Below are positions 49,856 to 58,186 of a stretch of 64,000 nucleotides of DNA, piece by piece; the first letter of the stretch is position 1, and each line of letters opens with the position of its first letter. Origin of the DNA: Variovorax paradoxus (lineage in GTDB: Bacteria; Pseudomonadota; Gammaproteobacteria; Burkholderiales; Burkholderiaceae_C). Under the pieces are notes generated by a model. The model was not told the origin of the DNA. It did no database searches and was given only the letters and a program-made list of their open reading frames with translations. A program made the translations under genes and the position numbers. The stretch spans positions 575,537 to 639,536 of the forward strand of contig NZ_JAGGNW010000002.1 of NCBI RefSeq assembly GCF_018614875.1. The letters run 5' to 3'.

Positions 49856-49964
49856 GGAGATTGAGCAGCGGTGGCAGTGAATTCCCCGGGACACCGGCGA
49901 TCGCGGCCGCCGACGCCGTCTAGGCGGGCTTGGCGCCGTAGCCCCTTCGCGGGGCGCTGAAAAA

Positions 49965-50888
49965 ATGAGGCCACGCATGAACCAACGCAGGCGGCATGCT
50001 CCTTCGGACATTCCCTCGCATTGCGAGCTTCCTTTCTGGCGTGGGAACGTTGCGGAGGAAGCACCCGTTCATTGCAGCTATTGCGGCACTTGGATGGATG
50101 ACTACTACGACCCGGGTCTGTGGGATGTTTCCTTCGAGGATTTCGCGGCCGTCCACGAAGCAAAGATTCGGGATCCGTACTTCAATGGCCCTCCCTTGGG
50201 ACATCCTCATGTGATATTGCGAGGGGACATCGTGGAGAGGAAGGTGTGCCTGCATATCTGCCCTGCCTGTGGCTGGTGGATCGCAGAGGATCGCGCGGTC
50301 CTGCCAGCGATGCATTGGCAGCACTGGGCCGTGACGCTGGCTTCGGCGCCCGTCCTGGAACGGTTTGCACTCGACGACATCGGCGTGCCTCTTCAGCAGG
50401 TGCGGCGCCATCTGATGCAAAAGTTCGAGGCGCGTGCGTCGATGCATCCACGACTGTTCGAACTGACTGTGGCCAGCGTTTTCGGTGATCTCGGGTACCG
50501 GGCGTATGCGACCGCCTACTCAAACGATGGTGGGGTCGACGTGATCCTCGAAGATGGTTCAGGCGCAAGGATCGGCGTTCAAGTCAAGCGGCGAAGAGAC
50601 GCCGTGGAAGTGGAGCAGATCAGAGCCTTTCTGGGGGCCCTGGCGTTGGGGGGCTATAGCCGCGGCGTGTATGTGTCCTCATCGCGCTTTAGCCGCGGCG
50701 CACGCAAGGCGGCGCGACACAGCACACAAACAGTTATACCCATCGAGCTCGTTGATGCGGACCGCTTCTTTGACATGCTCGGCTATGCCCAGTTGAAGCA
50801 CCGACCGAGACCGGAGGACTGCAATATCAGCCGAACAAGGCCGCTGACGCTCTATGGGCACGACTACTATCACCTCAATGCCTTGTAA
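49965..50888 (+). CDS. Mrr-like restriction endonuclease-fold protein with zinc ribbon
   Basis: A 307-residue protein. An N-terminal region carries two CxxC pairs, C37/C40 (HCSYCG) and C99/C102 (HICPACGWW), predicted to form a zinc ribbon. The C-terminal part is a PD-(D/E)XK nuclease of the Mrr class. Candidate residues are E167 (FELTVASVFGDLGY), D192 (NDGGVDVILEDG) and Q206-x-K208 (GVQVKRR). There is no methylase or specificity gene beside it, so it is not an ordinary restriction-modification pair. Codon use is somewhat less GC-biased than in guaA. The start is uncertain (ATG 49965 or 49977), and no clear ribosome-binding site is seen. Confidence 0.8.
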   Translation: MRPRMNQRRRHAPSDIPSHCELPFWRGNVAEEAPVHCSYCGTWMDDYYDPGLWDVSFEDFAAVHEAKIRDPYFNGPPLGHPHVILRGDIVERKVCLHICPACGWWIAEDRAVLPAMHWQHWAVTLASAPVLERFALDDIGVPLQQVRRHLMQKFEARASMHPRLFELTVASVFGDLGYRAYATAYSNDGGVDVILEDGSGARIGVQVKRRRDAVEVEQIRAFLGALALGGYSRGVYVSSSRFSRGARKAARHSTQTVIPIELVDADRFFDMLGYAQLKHRPRPEDCNISRTRPLTLYGHDYYHLNAL

Positions 50889-51030
50889 GGAGGCGCGGCG
50901 GCCCGTTGATGATTGAGTTGGGTTGGGGGCACCAGAAGATGCGACATTCATATTCACTGTTCAGGTAAATATGCTCACGCCACCGAATATGAGGCAGTAG
51001 TCTTCGCACGCTGTCCTATCGCACGCGGTC

Positions 51031-51243
51031 TTAGAACGGCAAATCGTCGTTGAACCCAGTCTCCGACTTCGCGCGCCGCGCCGTTCGCACGAAGAGGCGC
51101 GCACCCATTGCTTGCTCGATAGCGGCAAGCTTGCGATTGGCCAACGACGGTGACAGGCCCACCTGCCGCGCCGCGGAACTGATGGTGCCCGTCTCGTGCA
51201 CGCCAATAAGAAGGGAGAGCGAAACTACATCGATCACCGACAC
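51031..51243 (-). pseudogene. truncated LysR-family regulator (HTH only)
   Basis: Seventy codons from the GTG at 51243. They encode a LysR winged HTH (LLIGVHETGTISSAARQVGL, then SPSLANRKLAAIEQAMGARL), then stop where the linker helix should begin (ETGFNDDLPF). The effector domain of about 230 residues is missing. It is a fragment in the decay zone; a functional HTH-only repressor is possible but less likely. Confidence 0.7.
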
Positions 51244-51325
51244 TGAACACCTCGGGAGCTGTGGATTGAACAGCCGATGCGAGGAATTCTATTGCGCAGA
51301 CGGACGCGAACAGAACTCGCAATGA

Positions 51326-51490
51326 ACCTCCAAGTACGAGACCGAGCGCAAGTCGGGCACCAAGAAGGGCCTGATTGAGATTGGCGTCACGCCGATTTAC
51401 GGGCTGTCAGCGTATCTCGGGTTCCTTGATCAATACCTTGCACATCTTGAGCTTCCGCAGTGGCGCCCAGCGCGGCCCGCAGAACCCTAG
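51326..51490 (+). other. unassigned reading-frame remnant, 54 codons
   Basis: Between TGA (51323) and TAG (51488-51490) lies a coherent frame without a start codon. It encodes a chain with KYETERKSGTKKGLIEIGVT and ending in PQWRPARPAEP. It looks like the C-terminal end of a lost gene, but I do not recognise the family. The rest of 50889-51600, apart from the LysR fragment, shows nothing I can support. Confidence 0.35.
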
Positions 51491-51599
51491 GGTCAATCTG
51501 CATAACTGGCACGCACCCTGCGTGTGTTGACTCCATGATTGCCAAACGAGTGACTTCGCCGATTCAACTGGGTCCTGGGCTGAACCTGTCGACGAAGAA

Positions 51600-51731
51600 G
51601 TCCCGGGTGGCGCCAACGTGGTGGTGGGCACCGGCGTCACCTACCTCACGACGCCCGTGATCGGCGACGTCGCGCCGCTCGCCGCCGCTATCGGGCTGTT
51701 GCGCCTGCTGCCGACCGGCATCACGGGGCGC
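51600..51731 (+). pseudogene. C-terminal remnant of a LivH/UrtB-type permease
   Basis: The frame reads GTGVTYLTTPVIGDVAPLAA, then AIGLLRLLPTGITGRI. It aligns directly with the end of the intact LivH of this window (NQLATFVTTPVLGEVALLVA, AIVMLRLLPQGITGRF). Only the last 40-45 residues survive. It runs straight into an ATPase remnant at about 51731 with no intervening permease or ATPase N-terminus, so an internal deletion joined them. Confidence 0.75.
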
Positions 51732-51943
51732 ATCTTGATCGTGCAGGAGAGCCGCGAACTGCTGCACGCCATCTCGCAACGCGAGGGCTGGCGGTCGTGC
51801 TGGTCAAGCAGGATCTGGATTTCATCCGTGGCCTGTCCGACCGCGTGCTGCTCATCCGCAAGGGCGTGCTCACCGAAGAGCTGGATCCCGCCGCGCTCGC
51901 CAGCGCGGACTTCGTCGACGAATTCGCCGGGCTCGGCGGCTGA
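51732..51943 (+). pseudogene. C-terminal remnant of a LivF/UrtE-type ATPase, frameshifted
   Basis: LIVQESRELLHAISQREG continues, after loss of one base near 51787, as LAVVLVKQDLDFIRGLSDRV and LLIRKGVLTEELDPAALA, to TGA at 51941-51943. This matches the end of the intact LivF (NLTIVLVEQNLEFIAAVSQR, VLVIKRGQIGGEIP). Walker A, signature and Walker B regions are gone. It is the remains of a second Liv-type transporter operon on the opposite strand. Confidence 0.75.
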
Positions 51944-52001
51944 GCCTCGTGCGGCCCCAACCCGACCCCCACCACCCAACCGACTCCAGGAGGAATCTTC
52001 C

Positions 52002-52301
52002 ATGCTCACCATCAGCGCCATCATCCGCGTCAAGAAGGGCTACGAACAGGCGATGCGCGACGCGTTGCTGACCGTCGCCCGCCACGCGACGCTCAATGAA
52101 CCCGATACCCTCGGTTTCTTCGTCAGCCAGGACGATGCCGACCCGTGCCGCTTCACCACCTACGAACGCTTCACCGACCAGGCCGCGATGGATCGGCACA
52201 ACAACTCCGACACGGTGGCCCGCTTCTTCGGCGTGGCCCAGCCCATCCTCGACGGCGAGGTGACGCTGGTGACCGCCCAGGAAATCTCCGCCAAACCGTG
52301 A
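52002..52301 (+). CDS. antibiotic biosynthesis monooxygenase (ABM) domain protein
   Basis: A 99-residue dimeric alpha-beta barrel of the ABM/YgiN group, which includes quinol monooxygenases and many small uncharacterised oxygenases. It contains TISAIIRVKKGYEQAMRDAL, NEPDTLGFFVSQDDADPCRF and YERFTDQAAMDRHNNSDTVA, the family pattern for a stand-alone domain. AGGAGGA lies 8 bp upstream of the ATG, one of the strongest ribosome-binding sites in the window. It is intact and follows the decayed transporter genes on the same strand, so it may have been the last gene of that lost operon. Confidence 0.87.
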   Translation: MLTISAIIRVKKGYEQAMRDALLTVARHATLNEPDTLGFFVSQDDADPCRFTTYERFTDQAAMDRHNNSDTVARFFGVAQPILDGEVTLVTAQEISAKP

Positions 52302-52578
52302 ACGCAACGCCTGCAAGGAACGGCATGCCATCACCCCCCAACGACCCGACCATGACCCTCGCACAATCTCCGAACCAAACGCTGGCCCGCCTGGGCTCTG
52401 ATCTCCATTTGTCGCTAAGCGTGCGTCGCCTGAATCGACAAGCTCAGCGACTGACTCGGCGCCTGGCGTCCAAGGGGTGCGAGAACCGCGGTGGAACGCC
52501 TCGACTCCCGGGCATTTGATCGGTGCAAAGCTTCCCGTCTACGCTTGACGATCAGACATCCAAGAAAGGAGCAAGCAG

Positions 52579-54231
52579 TCAAGCAGGGGCACCGAGATCG
52601 CCTAGCCGCCGAGCCAGCCCCGAATTTTCTTTTCGGCGGCCCGGGGTGCGAGCACCATGCAAGATAAAGTCGGCGGCGCGCTCGGCCACCATGATCGTGG
52701 GCGCGTTGGTGTTGCCCGAGACCATCGAGGGGAAGATCGAGGCGTCGGCCACATAGAGTCCCTCGGTGCCGTGCACGTGACAGGTCGGGTCGACCACTGC
52801 CATGGCATGCGTTCCCATGCTGCAGGTACTGGTCGGGTGGTAGAGCGTGGTGGCCTGAGCGCGCACGAACGCGGCCAGCGCCTCGTCCGACTGCGCCGCG
52901 GCGCTGCCCTCGAACTCCGCGGCGATCACCTCGCGCAACGGCTGCAGCGCCGCGATGCGGCGCTGCAGCCGGATGCCGTCGACCACCAATTGCAGGTCGA
53001 CGCCTTCGGGATCGCTGAAGTAACGCGGATCGATCGCGGGCCGTTCGAGCGGATCGGCCGAGCGCAGCCGCAACACGCCGCGGCTTTGGGGCCGCTGCAC
53101 CACCGAGAACAACGTGATGCCGGGCTGCGTCGACTGATAACGCGCATGGTCGCGGTGCGCGGTAACAATGCAGTAGAGCTGCAGATCGGGGGCTTCGGCC
53201 CCGTCGTCTGTGCGCGCGAAGCCACCGCAGGCCGACCAGTTGGAGCTCAGCGGACCGCAGCGCGTGGCCTCCCATTGCTGCAAGTGGGCCGCGGCCTCTG
53301 CATCGCTCGCCTGTGCGATACCGAAGCGCTGCCGGGTCGTGAAGCTCACCGGGCAGTTGATGTGGTCCTGCAGGTTGCGGCCCACGCCGGGCAGATCGAG
53401 CAGCGGGCGGATGCCCAGCGCAGAGAGCTCATCCGCCGGGCCGATGCCCGAATGCATCAGCAGTTGCGGCGAGCCGATCGCACCGGCGCTGAGCACGACT
53501 TCGGAAGACGCTTCGGCCGTTTGCGGTACCCCGTTTTCCAGGAACATCACACCCGTCGCGCGCGTGCCGCAGAGGCGCACGCGTAGCAGCGTGGCGCCGG
53601 TACGCACTGTGAGGTTGGGTCGGGCCAGCGCCGGCTGGAGAAAGGCTTTGCCGGTGCCGAATCGCTCGCCGTCCTTGATCGTCGCCTGGAACAGGCCGAC
53701 GCCGTCCTGCGAATCGCCATTGAAGTCCGCGTTTAGCGGCAACCCTGCCGCGTGCGCGGCGTCGAGCCACAAGCGCTCCACGGGATCGATGTGGCTGACA
53801 TCCGAGATCACCAGCTCGCCCTCAGTGCCATGCAGCGGCGAGTCGTGCCAGCGCAGATTGCGCTCGGACTTCATGAAGGCGGGCAGCACTTCGCGCCAGC
53901 CCCAGCCCGGGCAGCCGGCGGCTTCCCAGCGCGCGTAGTCGGAGGGCACGCCGCGAATGTAGATCATCGCGTTGAGTGCGCCCGAGCCGCCGAGCATCCG
54001 GCCGCGCGGCCAGTACATGCGCCGCATGCGGCAGCCGGCCTGTGGCTCGGTGTGAAAGCCCCAGTCGACTTCGGTATTGAGCATCAGCGGCCAGTTGGCT
54101 GGAATCTCGGCGTTGCGCGGCGCTGCGCCGCCGGCCTCGAGCAGCAGCACCTTGCGGGCCGGGTCGGCCGACAGCCGGTTCGCCAGCACACAGCCCGCGG
54201 AACCCGCGCCGACGATGATCGTGTCGTACAC
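52579..54231 (-). CDS. GMC-family FAD oxidoreductase (choline-dehydrogenase-like)
   Basis: An FAD-dependent alcohol or choline dehydrogenase-type enzyme, 550 residues from the GTG at 54231. The Rossmann motif is VGAGSAGCVLANRLS, the GMC signature is PRGRMLGGSGALNAMIYIRG, and the catalytic His and Asn are near YHPTSTCSMGTHAM and SGNTNAPTIM. The last 25 residues after ADFILHGA are Arg/Gly-rich and extend past the usual end, which may reflect a rearranged 3' edge. It is the last gene of the amide island, 28 bp after the amidase. The substrate is not predictable. Confidence 0.9.
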   Translation of the reverse strand: MYDTIIVGAGSAGCVLANRLSADPARKVLLLEAGGAAPRNAEIPANWPLMLNTEVDWGFHTEPQAGCRMRRMYWPRGRMLGGSGALNAMIYIRGVPSDYARWEAAGCPGWGWREVLPAFMKSERNLRWHDSPLHGTEGELVISDVSHIDPVERLWLDAAHAAGLPLNADFNGDSQDGVGLFQATIKDGERFGTGKAFLQPALARPNLTVRTGATLLRVRLCGTRATGVMFLENGVPQTAEASSEVVLSAGAIGSPQLLMHSGIGPADELSALGIRPLLDLPGVGRNLQDHINCPVSFTTRQRFGIAQASDAEAAAHLQQWEATRCGPLSSNWSACGGFARTDDGAEAPDLQLYCIVTAHRDHARYQSTQPGITLFSVVQRPQSRGVLRLRSADPLERPAIDPRYFSDPEGVDLQLVVDGIRLQRRIAALQPLREVIAAEFEGSAAAQSDEALAAFVRAQATTLYHPTSTCSMGTHAMAVVDPTCHVHGTEGLYVADASIFPSMVSGNTNAPTIMVAERAADFILHGARTPGRRKENSGLARRLGDLGAPA

Positions 54232-54259
54232 GAGTGAAAGCTCGCTTTCGGCGTGCGCC

Positions 54260-55657
54260 TTACAGCGCCGGATGCCGCTGGTGCCAGTCGGTCGCCTGCT
54301 GGAAGGCCCAGCCCGCGCGCACCAGAAGCTCTTCCTCGAAATGGCGCGAGACGAACTGGAACGCGACCGGCGTGCCAGCATCAGTGAAGCCGCCGGGCAG
54401 CGTGATCGTGGGGCTCCCGCTCATGTCCAGCGGGCAGGTGTAGCGCAGCATCGCAGACATCAGTTCGGCATCCTGGCCGAAAGTCAGCATGCGCTCGAGC
54501 GTCGGCGAGGCCACACCCTGAGAGGGCATCAGCAGCAGGTCGATGCCCTCGAACATCTTGCGCACCCTGCCGCTGAAGGCATGGCGGTTGAGCACGATCT
54601 TCTGGTAGTCCATGCCGCTTTGTGCGTGGCCCAGGTCGAGCAGGCCAGACAGTGCTGGGCCGTACATTTCCTTGCGTGCCGGGTAAGTCGATTCGTGCAC
54701 AACGGCCGCTTCGATGCCGCAGAGCGGAAACCAGTCGGCGATGACCTGGGCCGGGTCGGGGAAGCTGACTTCGCGCACCTCGGCACCGAGCGCACGCACG
54801 GCCGCGAGCGCGCCTTGCATCACCTTCGTGGTGGCGGCATCGACGCCCTCGCCGTTCCAGCGCGTGTCGATGCCCACGCGCAGGCCCCGCAAACCACGCT
54901 GCATGCCCGCAAGGTAGTTGGGCACGGCCGCGAGGCTCGCGCTCGGATCCTTGGGGTCGGCCCCCGCAATGGCGCCGAGCATCGCGCCCGCATCGGCCGC
55001 GCTGCGCGTCATCGGGCCGATGTGGTCGAGCGTGGCGGCCAGCTCGAAGGCACCATAGCGGCTCACGCGGCCCCAGGTCGGCTTCAGGCCGGTGAGACCG
55101 TTGGCGGAAGACGGGAAACGGATGGAGCCGCCCGTGTCGGTACCGAGCGAGCCATAGCAAAGCCCCGCGGCGGTCGCCACGCCGGAGCCGCTCGACGAAG
55201 CCCCCGACCAGTGCGCCGCGTTCCATGGATTGACCGGTGGCACCACCGTCGGATGGTGGTCCGCATAGGCGCTCTCGGTGAGCTGCAGCTTGCCGAGGAT
55301 CACGGCACCCGCCTCGCGCAGCTTGCGCACGGCCGTGCCGTCCTCGGTGGGCACGAAGTCCTGGTAAAGCGTCATGCCGGCGGCCGTGGCCACGCCGCCA
55401 GTCCAGCATAGGTCCTTCACCGCGACCGGCACGCCATGCAGCGGCCCGCGGATCTCGCCCTTGGCAATCTCGGCCTCCGTGCGGCGTGCATCGGCCAATG
55501 CCTGCTCGGCCATCACGATCACATAGCTCTTCAGCGCACCGTCGACCTTTGCGATGCGGTCGAGCTGTGCTTGAGTGACCTCGACCGGCGAAAGCTCCCT
55601 GCGCTGGATACGCTGGCCGATGTCCACCAGCTCGAGGTAGTGCAGTTCGTGGCTCAC
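54260..55657 (-). CDS. amidase (amidase-signature family), gene 1 of 2
   Basis: A cytoplasmic amide hydrolase of 465 residues. The Ser-cisSer-Lys triad can be placed at K81 (VPVAVKDL), S154 (SGASSSGSG) and S178 (TDTGGSIRFP), with the usual 24-residue spacing between the serines. The GTG at 55657 overlaps the livF stop (GTGA). Membership in the same coupled transcript as the transporter indicates that it acts on an imported amide. Related enzymes include GatA-like amidases, but the lone gene without gatBC argues against a tRNA role. Confidence 0.92.
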   Translation of the reverse strand: MSHELHYLELVDIGQRIQRRELSPVEVTQAQLDRIAKVDGALKSYVIVMAEQALADARRTEAEIAKGEIRGPLHGVPVAVKDLCWTGGVATAAGMTLYQDFVPTEDGTAVRKLREAGAVILGKLQLTESAYADHHPTVVPPVNPWNAAHWSGASSSGSGVATAAGLCYGSLGTDTGGSIRFPSSANGLTGLKPTWGRVSRYGAFELAATLDHIGPMTRSAADAGAMLGAIAGADPKDPSASLAAVPNYLAGMQRGLRGLRVGIDTRWNGEGVDAATTKVMQGALAAVRALGAEVREVSFPDPAQVIADWFPLCGIEAAVVHESTYPARKEMYGPALSGLLDLGHAQSGMDYQKIVLNRHAFSGRVRKMFEGIDLLLMPSQGVASPTLERMLTFGQDAELMSAMLRYTCPLDMSGSPTITLPGGFTDAGTPVAFQFVSRHFEEELLVRAGWAFQQATDWHQRHPAL

Positions 55658-56358
55658 CCATGGACTCCTGTGTATTGACTCATGATTTCGAAATCGCCGA
55701 GGTGCTCGCGCGGGATCTCGCCGCCGATCTGGCCGCGCTTGATCACCAGCACGCGCTGCGAGACGGCCGCAATGAATTCGAGGTTCTGTTCCACCAGCAC
55801 GATCGTGAGGTTCATGCGGTCGCGCAGCGATGCCAGCGTCTCGGCGATCTCCTCGATGATCGAAGGCTGGATGCCTTCCGTGGGCTCGTCGAGTAGCAGC
55901 AAGGTGGGCTTGCCAGCCAGCGCGCGAGCCAGTGCAAGCAGTTGCTGCTCGCCACCCGACAAGGATCCGCCCGGCCGGTCGAGCAAAGGCTTGAGGCGCG
56001 GGAAGTCTTCCAGGAGTGCCTCGATGGTTTGCAGCGTGCGTTCGCCGGTCTTCACCAGACCCATGCGCAGGTTGTCCATCGCACTGAGTGTCGGAAAGAT
56101 CTCGCGCCCCTGCGGCACGTAGGCCATGCCCAGGCGGGCCCGTGCATGCGGAGCGAGGCGCGTGACGTCGACATCGCCGAAGCGCACCGTGCCCGACGTT
56201 GCGCGCAGCGCGCCGATCAGCGTGCGCAGCATGGTGGTCTTGCCCATGCCGTTGTGGCCGAGGATGCCGACCGACTCGCCCCGGGCGATCTGCAGCGAGA
56301 TGTCGTGCAGCACGGGGATGGCCCCGTACCCCGCGTGAAGACCCGATACGTCCAACAT
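55654..56358 (-). CDS. branched-chain/amide ABC transporter ATPase LivF type
   Basis: The short LivF/UrtE-class ATPase, 234 residues. Walker A is GHNGMGKTT, the signature is LSGGEQQLLALARAL, Walker B is LLLLDEPTEGIQP, and the switch is VLVEQNLEF. It pairs with LivG to energise LivH/LivM. The ATG at 56358 is preferred, although the frame stays open upstream. It begins 14 bp after the livG stop and is coupled to the amidase. Confidence 0.92.
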   Translation of the reverse strand: MLDVSGLHAGYGAIPVLHDISLQIARGESVGILGHNGMGKTTMLRTLIGALRATSGTVRFGDVDVTRLAPHARARLGMAYVPQGREIFPTLSAMDNLRMGLVKTGERTLQTIEALLEDFPRLKPLLDRPGGSLSGGEQQLLALARALAGKPTLLLLDEPTEGIQPSIIEEIAETLASLRDRMNLTIVLVEQNLEFIAAVSQRVLVIKRGQIGGEIPREHLGDFEIMSQYTGVHG

Positions 56359-56372
56359 GTGCGCCTTCGGGT

Positions 56373-57092
56373 TCAGTGCGGCTTCTTGCCGAGGTAGATC
56401 TGCTGGATCAGCGGGTCGCTCATGATGCGGTCCGGCGTATCCTCCTTGATCACGGCGCCCTGGTGCAGCACCGTCACCTTCCTGGCGATCATGCGAATGA
56501 AGTTCATGTCGTGTTCCACCACCACCAGCGCGTGCTTGCGGTTGATCTCCAGGATGAGTTCGGCGGTGCGCGCCACCTCGGCGTCGCTCATGCCGGCGGC
56601 CGGCTCGTCGAGCAGGATCAGCGGCGGATCGGCCGCGATCACCACGCCGATCTCCACCCACTGGCGCATGCCGTGCGCCAACAGGCCGGCCAAGACGTCG
56701 CGGAAGGAATGCATGCCCACGCGCTCCAGCGTCTCGCCTGTGATGCGGTTGGCCTGCGCCGTGCTGTTCAGGCGCCGCGCCGACAGCCACACGTTCTCCC
56801 ACACGCTCAGGCCGTTGAACAGGCTGGGCACCTGGGTCTTGATGCCGATGCCCAGGCGGCCCGGGTCGTGCGGCTGCATCTTCGAGATGTCCTGGCCCCG
56901 GAACAGGATCTGGCCCGAGGTCGGCTTGACCTGGCCGGTCAGCAGCTTGAAGAAGGTGCTCTTGCCGGCGCCGTTCGGGCCGATCACGCAACGCAGCTCG
57001 GTCTCGGCCAGCGTGAAGTTGACGTCGCGCGTCGCATGCACACCGCCGAAGCGCACGTTGAGGTTGCGGGTCTCGATCAAAGGCGTTGTCAT
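56373..57092 (-). CDS. branched-chain/amide ABC transporter ATPase LivG type
   Basis: A 239-residue LivG/UrtD-class ATPase. Walker A is GPNGAGKST, Walker B is LILLDEPAAGMSD, and the H loop is in VVVEHDMNFIRMIA. The stretch before Walker B reads LAHGMRQWVEIGVVIAADP. It lacks the canonical LSGGQ; LAHGMRQW stands in its place, as is known for UrtD-type proteins. The ATG at 57092 overlaps the livM stop by 4 bp. Confidence 0.92.
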   Translation of the reverse strand: MTTPLIETRNLNVRFGGVHATRDVNFTLAETELRCVIGPNGAGKSTFFKLLTGQVKPTSGQILFRGQDISKMQPHDPGRLGIGIKTQVPSLFNGLSVWENVWLSARRLNSTAQANRITGETLERVGMHSFRDVLAGLLAHGMRQWVEIGVVIAADPPLILLDEPAAGMSDAEVARTAELILEINRKHALVVVEHDMNFIRMIARKVTVLHQGAVIKEDTPDRIMSDPLIQQIYLGKKPH

Positions 57093-58186
57093 GGGGCCGC
57101 CTCCGTCGCGGCCAGCACGCGCGGCGATTCGACAACGGAAGCTGCCGCGGGCACGGACGGAGCCGCCTTCGGCGCAAGGGCCGGCGCCTTGCGCAAGCGG
57201 CGCCACGCCATGTCGATCAGGTCGCCGATGGTCGGCACGATGCCGCGCGGCACCAGCAGCACGAAAACCACCAGGATGCCGCCGAGCACCAGGTTCGCGT
57301 TGAAGGCCTGCTGCGTGCCAATCTGCGAGGTGAGCCACTGGATCGCGACGCAGCCGATGACCGGCCCGACCAGCGTGCCCAGGCCGCCGACGATGACCCA
57401 GATGATGATCTGCGCCGATTGCGCGAGGCCGAAGATGGTCGGGCTCGTGAACGCGCCCCAGTTCGCGAACAGGCAGCCCGCCAGACCCGCGATGGCGCCG
57501 CCCACTGTGAAGCTGAAGAGCTTGTAGGCGCGCGCGTCGTAGCCCAGCAGCAGCACGCGCTGCTCGTTCTCCTTGGCCGCCACGATCACGCGTCCGATCT
57601 TCGAAGCGATCAACACGCGCAGCCCCAGGTAGACCAGCAGCAGGCAGGCGAAGGTGACGTAGAACAGGCTCTTCGGCGTCAGCACTTCGTCCTTCTGCCC
57701 GGGCCAATTGAGCGTCGGTATCGCCGGAATGCCGTTGAAGCCGCCCAGCGGCGCGCTGCCGACGCGCCACTCCGGGCCGGCGGTCGAGTTGATCAGGTTG
57801 AACAGGATCAGCGTGACGGTGAGCGTGATCACGCCCATGTACACGTCCGACAGCCGGCCGTAGAAGATCACGTAACCCAGCAGCGCGGCGAACAGCGCAG
57901 GCACCACGATGGCGAGCAGGAAGGGCACGGTGCTGTCGCCCGTGTTCATCACTGCGATCGCATAGGTGTACGAGCCGAGGCCGAAGAAGGCGGCCTGACC
58001 GAAGCACAGGATGCCGCCGAAGCCCCAGATGAAGGCCAGGCTCACGCCGAGGATCGACATGACGGCGTAGATCGTGACCTCGATCAGCGTGTAGTCGTCC
58101 AGCACGCCGGGCAGGCCGAAGAGCAGCGCGACGCCCACGGCGAGGCTGAGCGCCGCGCTGACCCAGGACTTGGCAAAACGATTCAC
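57089..58186 (-). CDS. branched-chain/amide ABC transporter permease LivM type
   Basis: A 365-residue inner-membrane permease of the LivM/UrtC class, with about nine hydrophobic segments. The conserved segment LAFIWGFGGILCFGQAAFFG and the cytoplasmic loop AAKENEQRVLLLGYDARAYK are family marks. The C-terminus is an Ala/Pro-rich tail. The GTG at 58186 overlaps the livH stop (GTGA). Confidence 0.92.
   Translation of the reverse strand: MNRFAKSWVSAALSLAVGVALLFGLPGVLDDYTLIEVTIYAVMSILGVSLAFIWGFGGILCFGQAAFFGLGSYTYAIAVMNTGDSTVPFLLAIVVPALFAALLGYVIFYGRLSDVYMGVITLTVTLILFNLINSTAGPEWRVGSAPLGGFNGIPAIPTLNWPGQKDEVLTPKSLFYVTFACLLLVYLGLRVLIASKIGRVIVAAKENEQRVLLLGYDARAYKLFSFTVGGAIAGLAGCLFANWGAFTSPTIFGLAQSAQIIIWVIVGGLGTLVGPVIGCVAIQWLTSQIGTQQAFNANLVLGGILVVFVLLVPRGIVPTIGDLIDMAWRRLRKAPALAPKAAPSVPAAASVVESPRVLAATEAAP

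Noticed and set aside
49856..49964. Possible terminator or repeat after guaA
   Set aside because: The stretch has short GC palindromes but no clear stem followed by Ts, and no similarity to the two repeats reported.
50961..51206. Small open frame on the minus strand over the LysR fragment
   Set aside because: It is another frame of the same fragment and lacks the HTH pattern.
49965..52001. Complete restriction-modification or defence island
   Set aside because: Only the Mrr-like nuclease is intact. No methylase, helicase or specificity gene is present, and the rest of the stretch is regulator and transporter remnants.
52302..52578. Possible short gene between the ABM gene and the GMC gene
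   Set aside because: Short frames exist (for example one ending at 52519), but none has a ribosome-binding site or a recognisable product. I see nothing supportable here.
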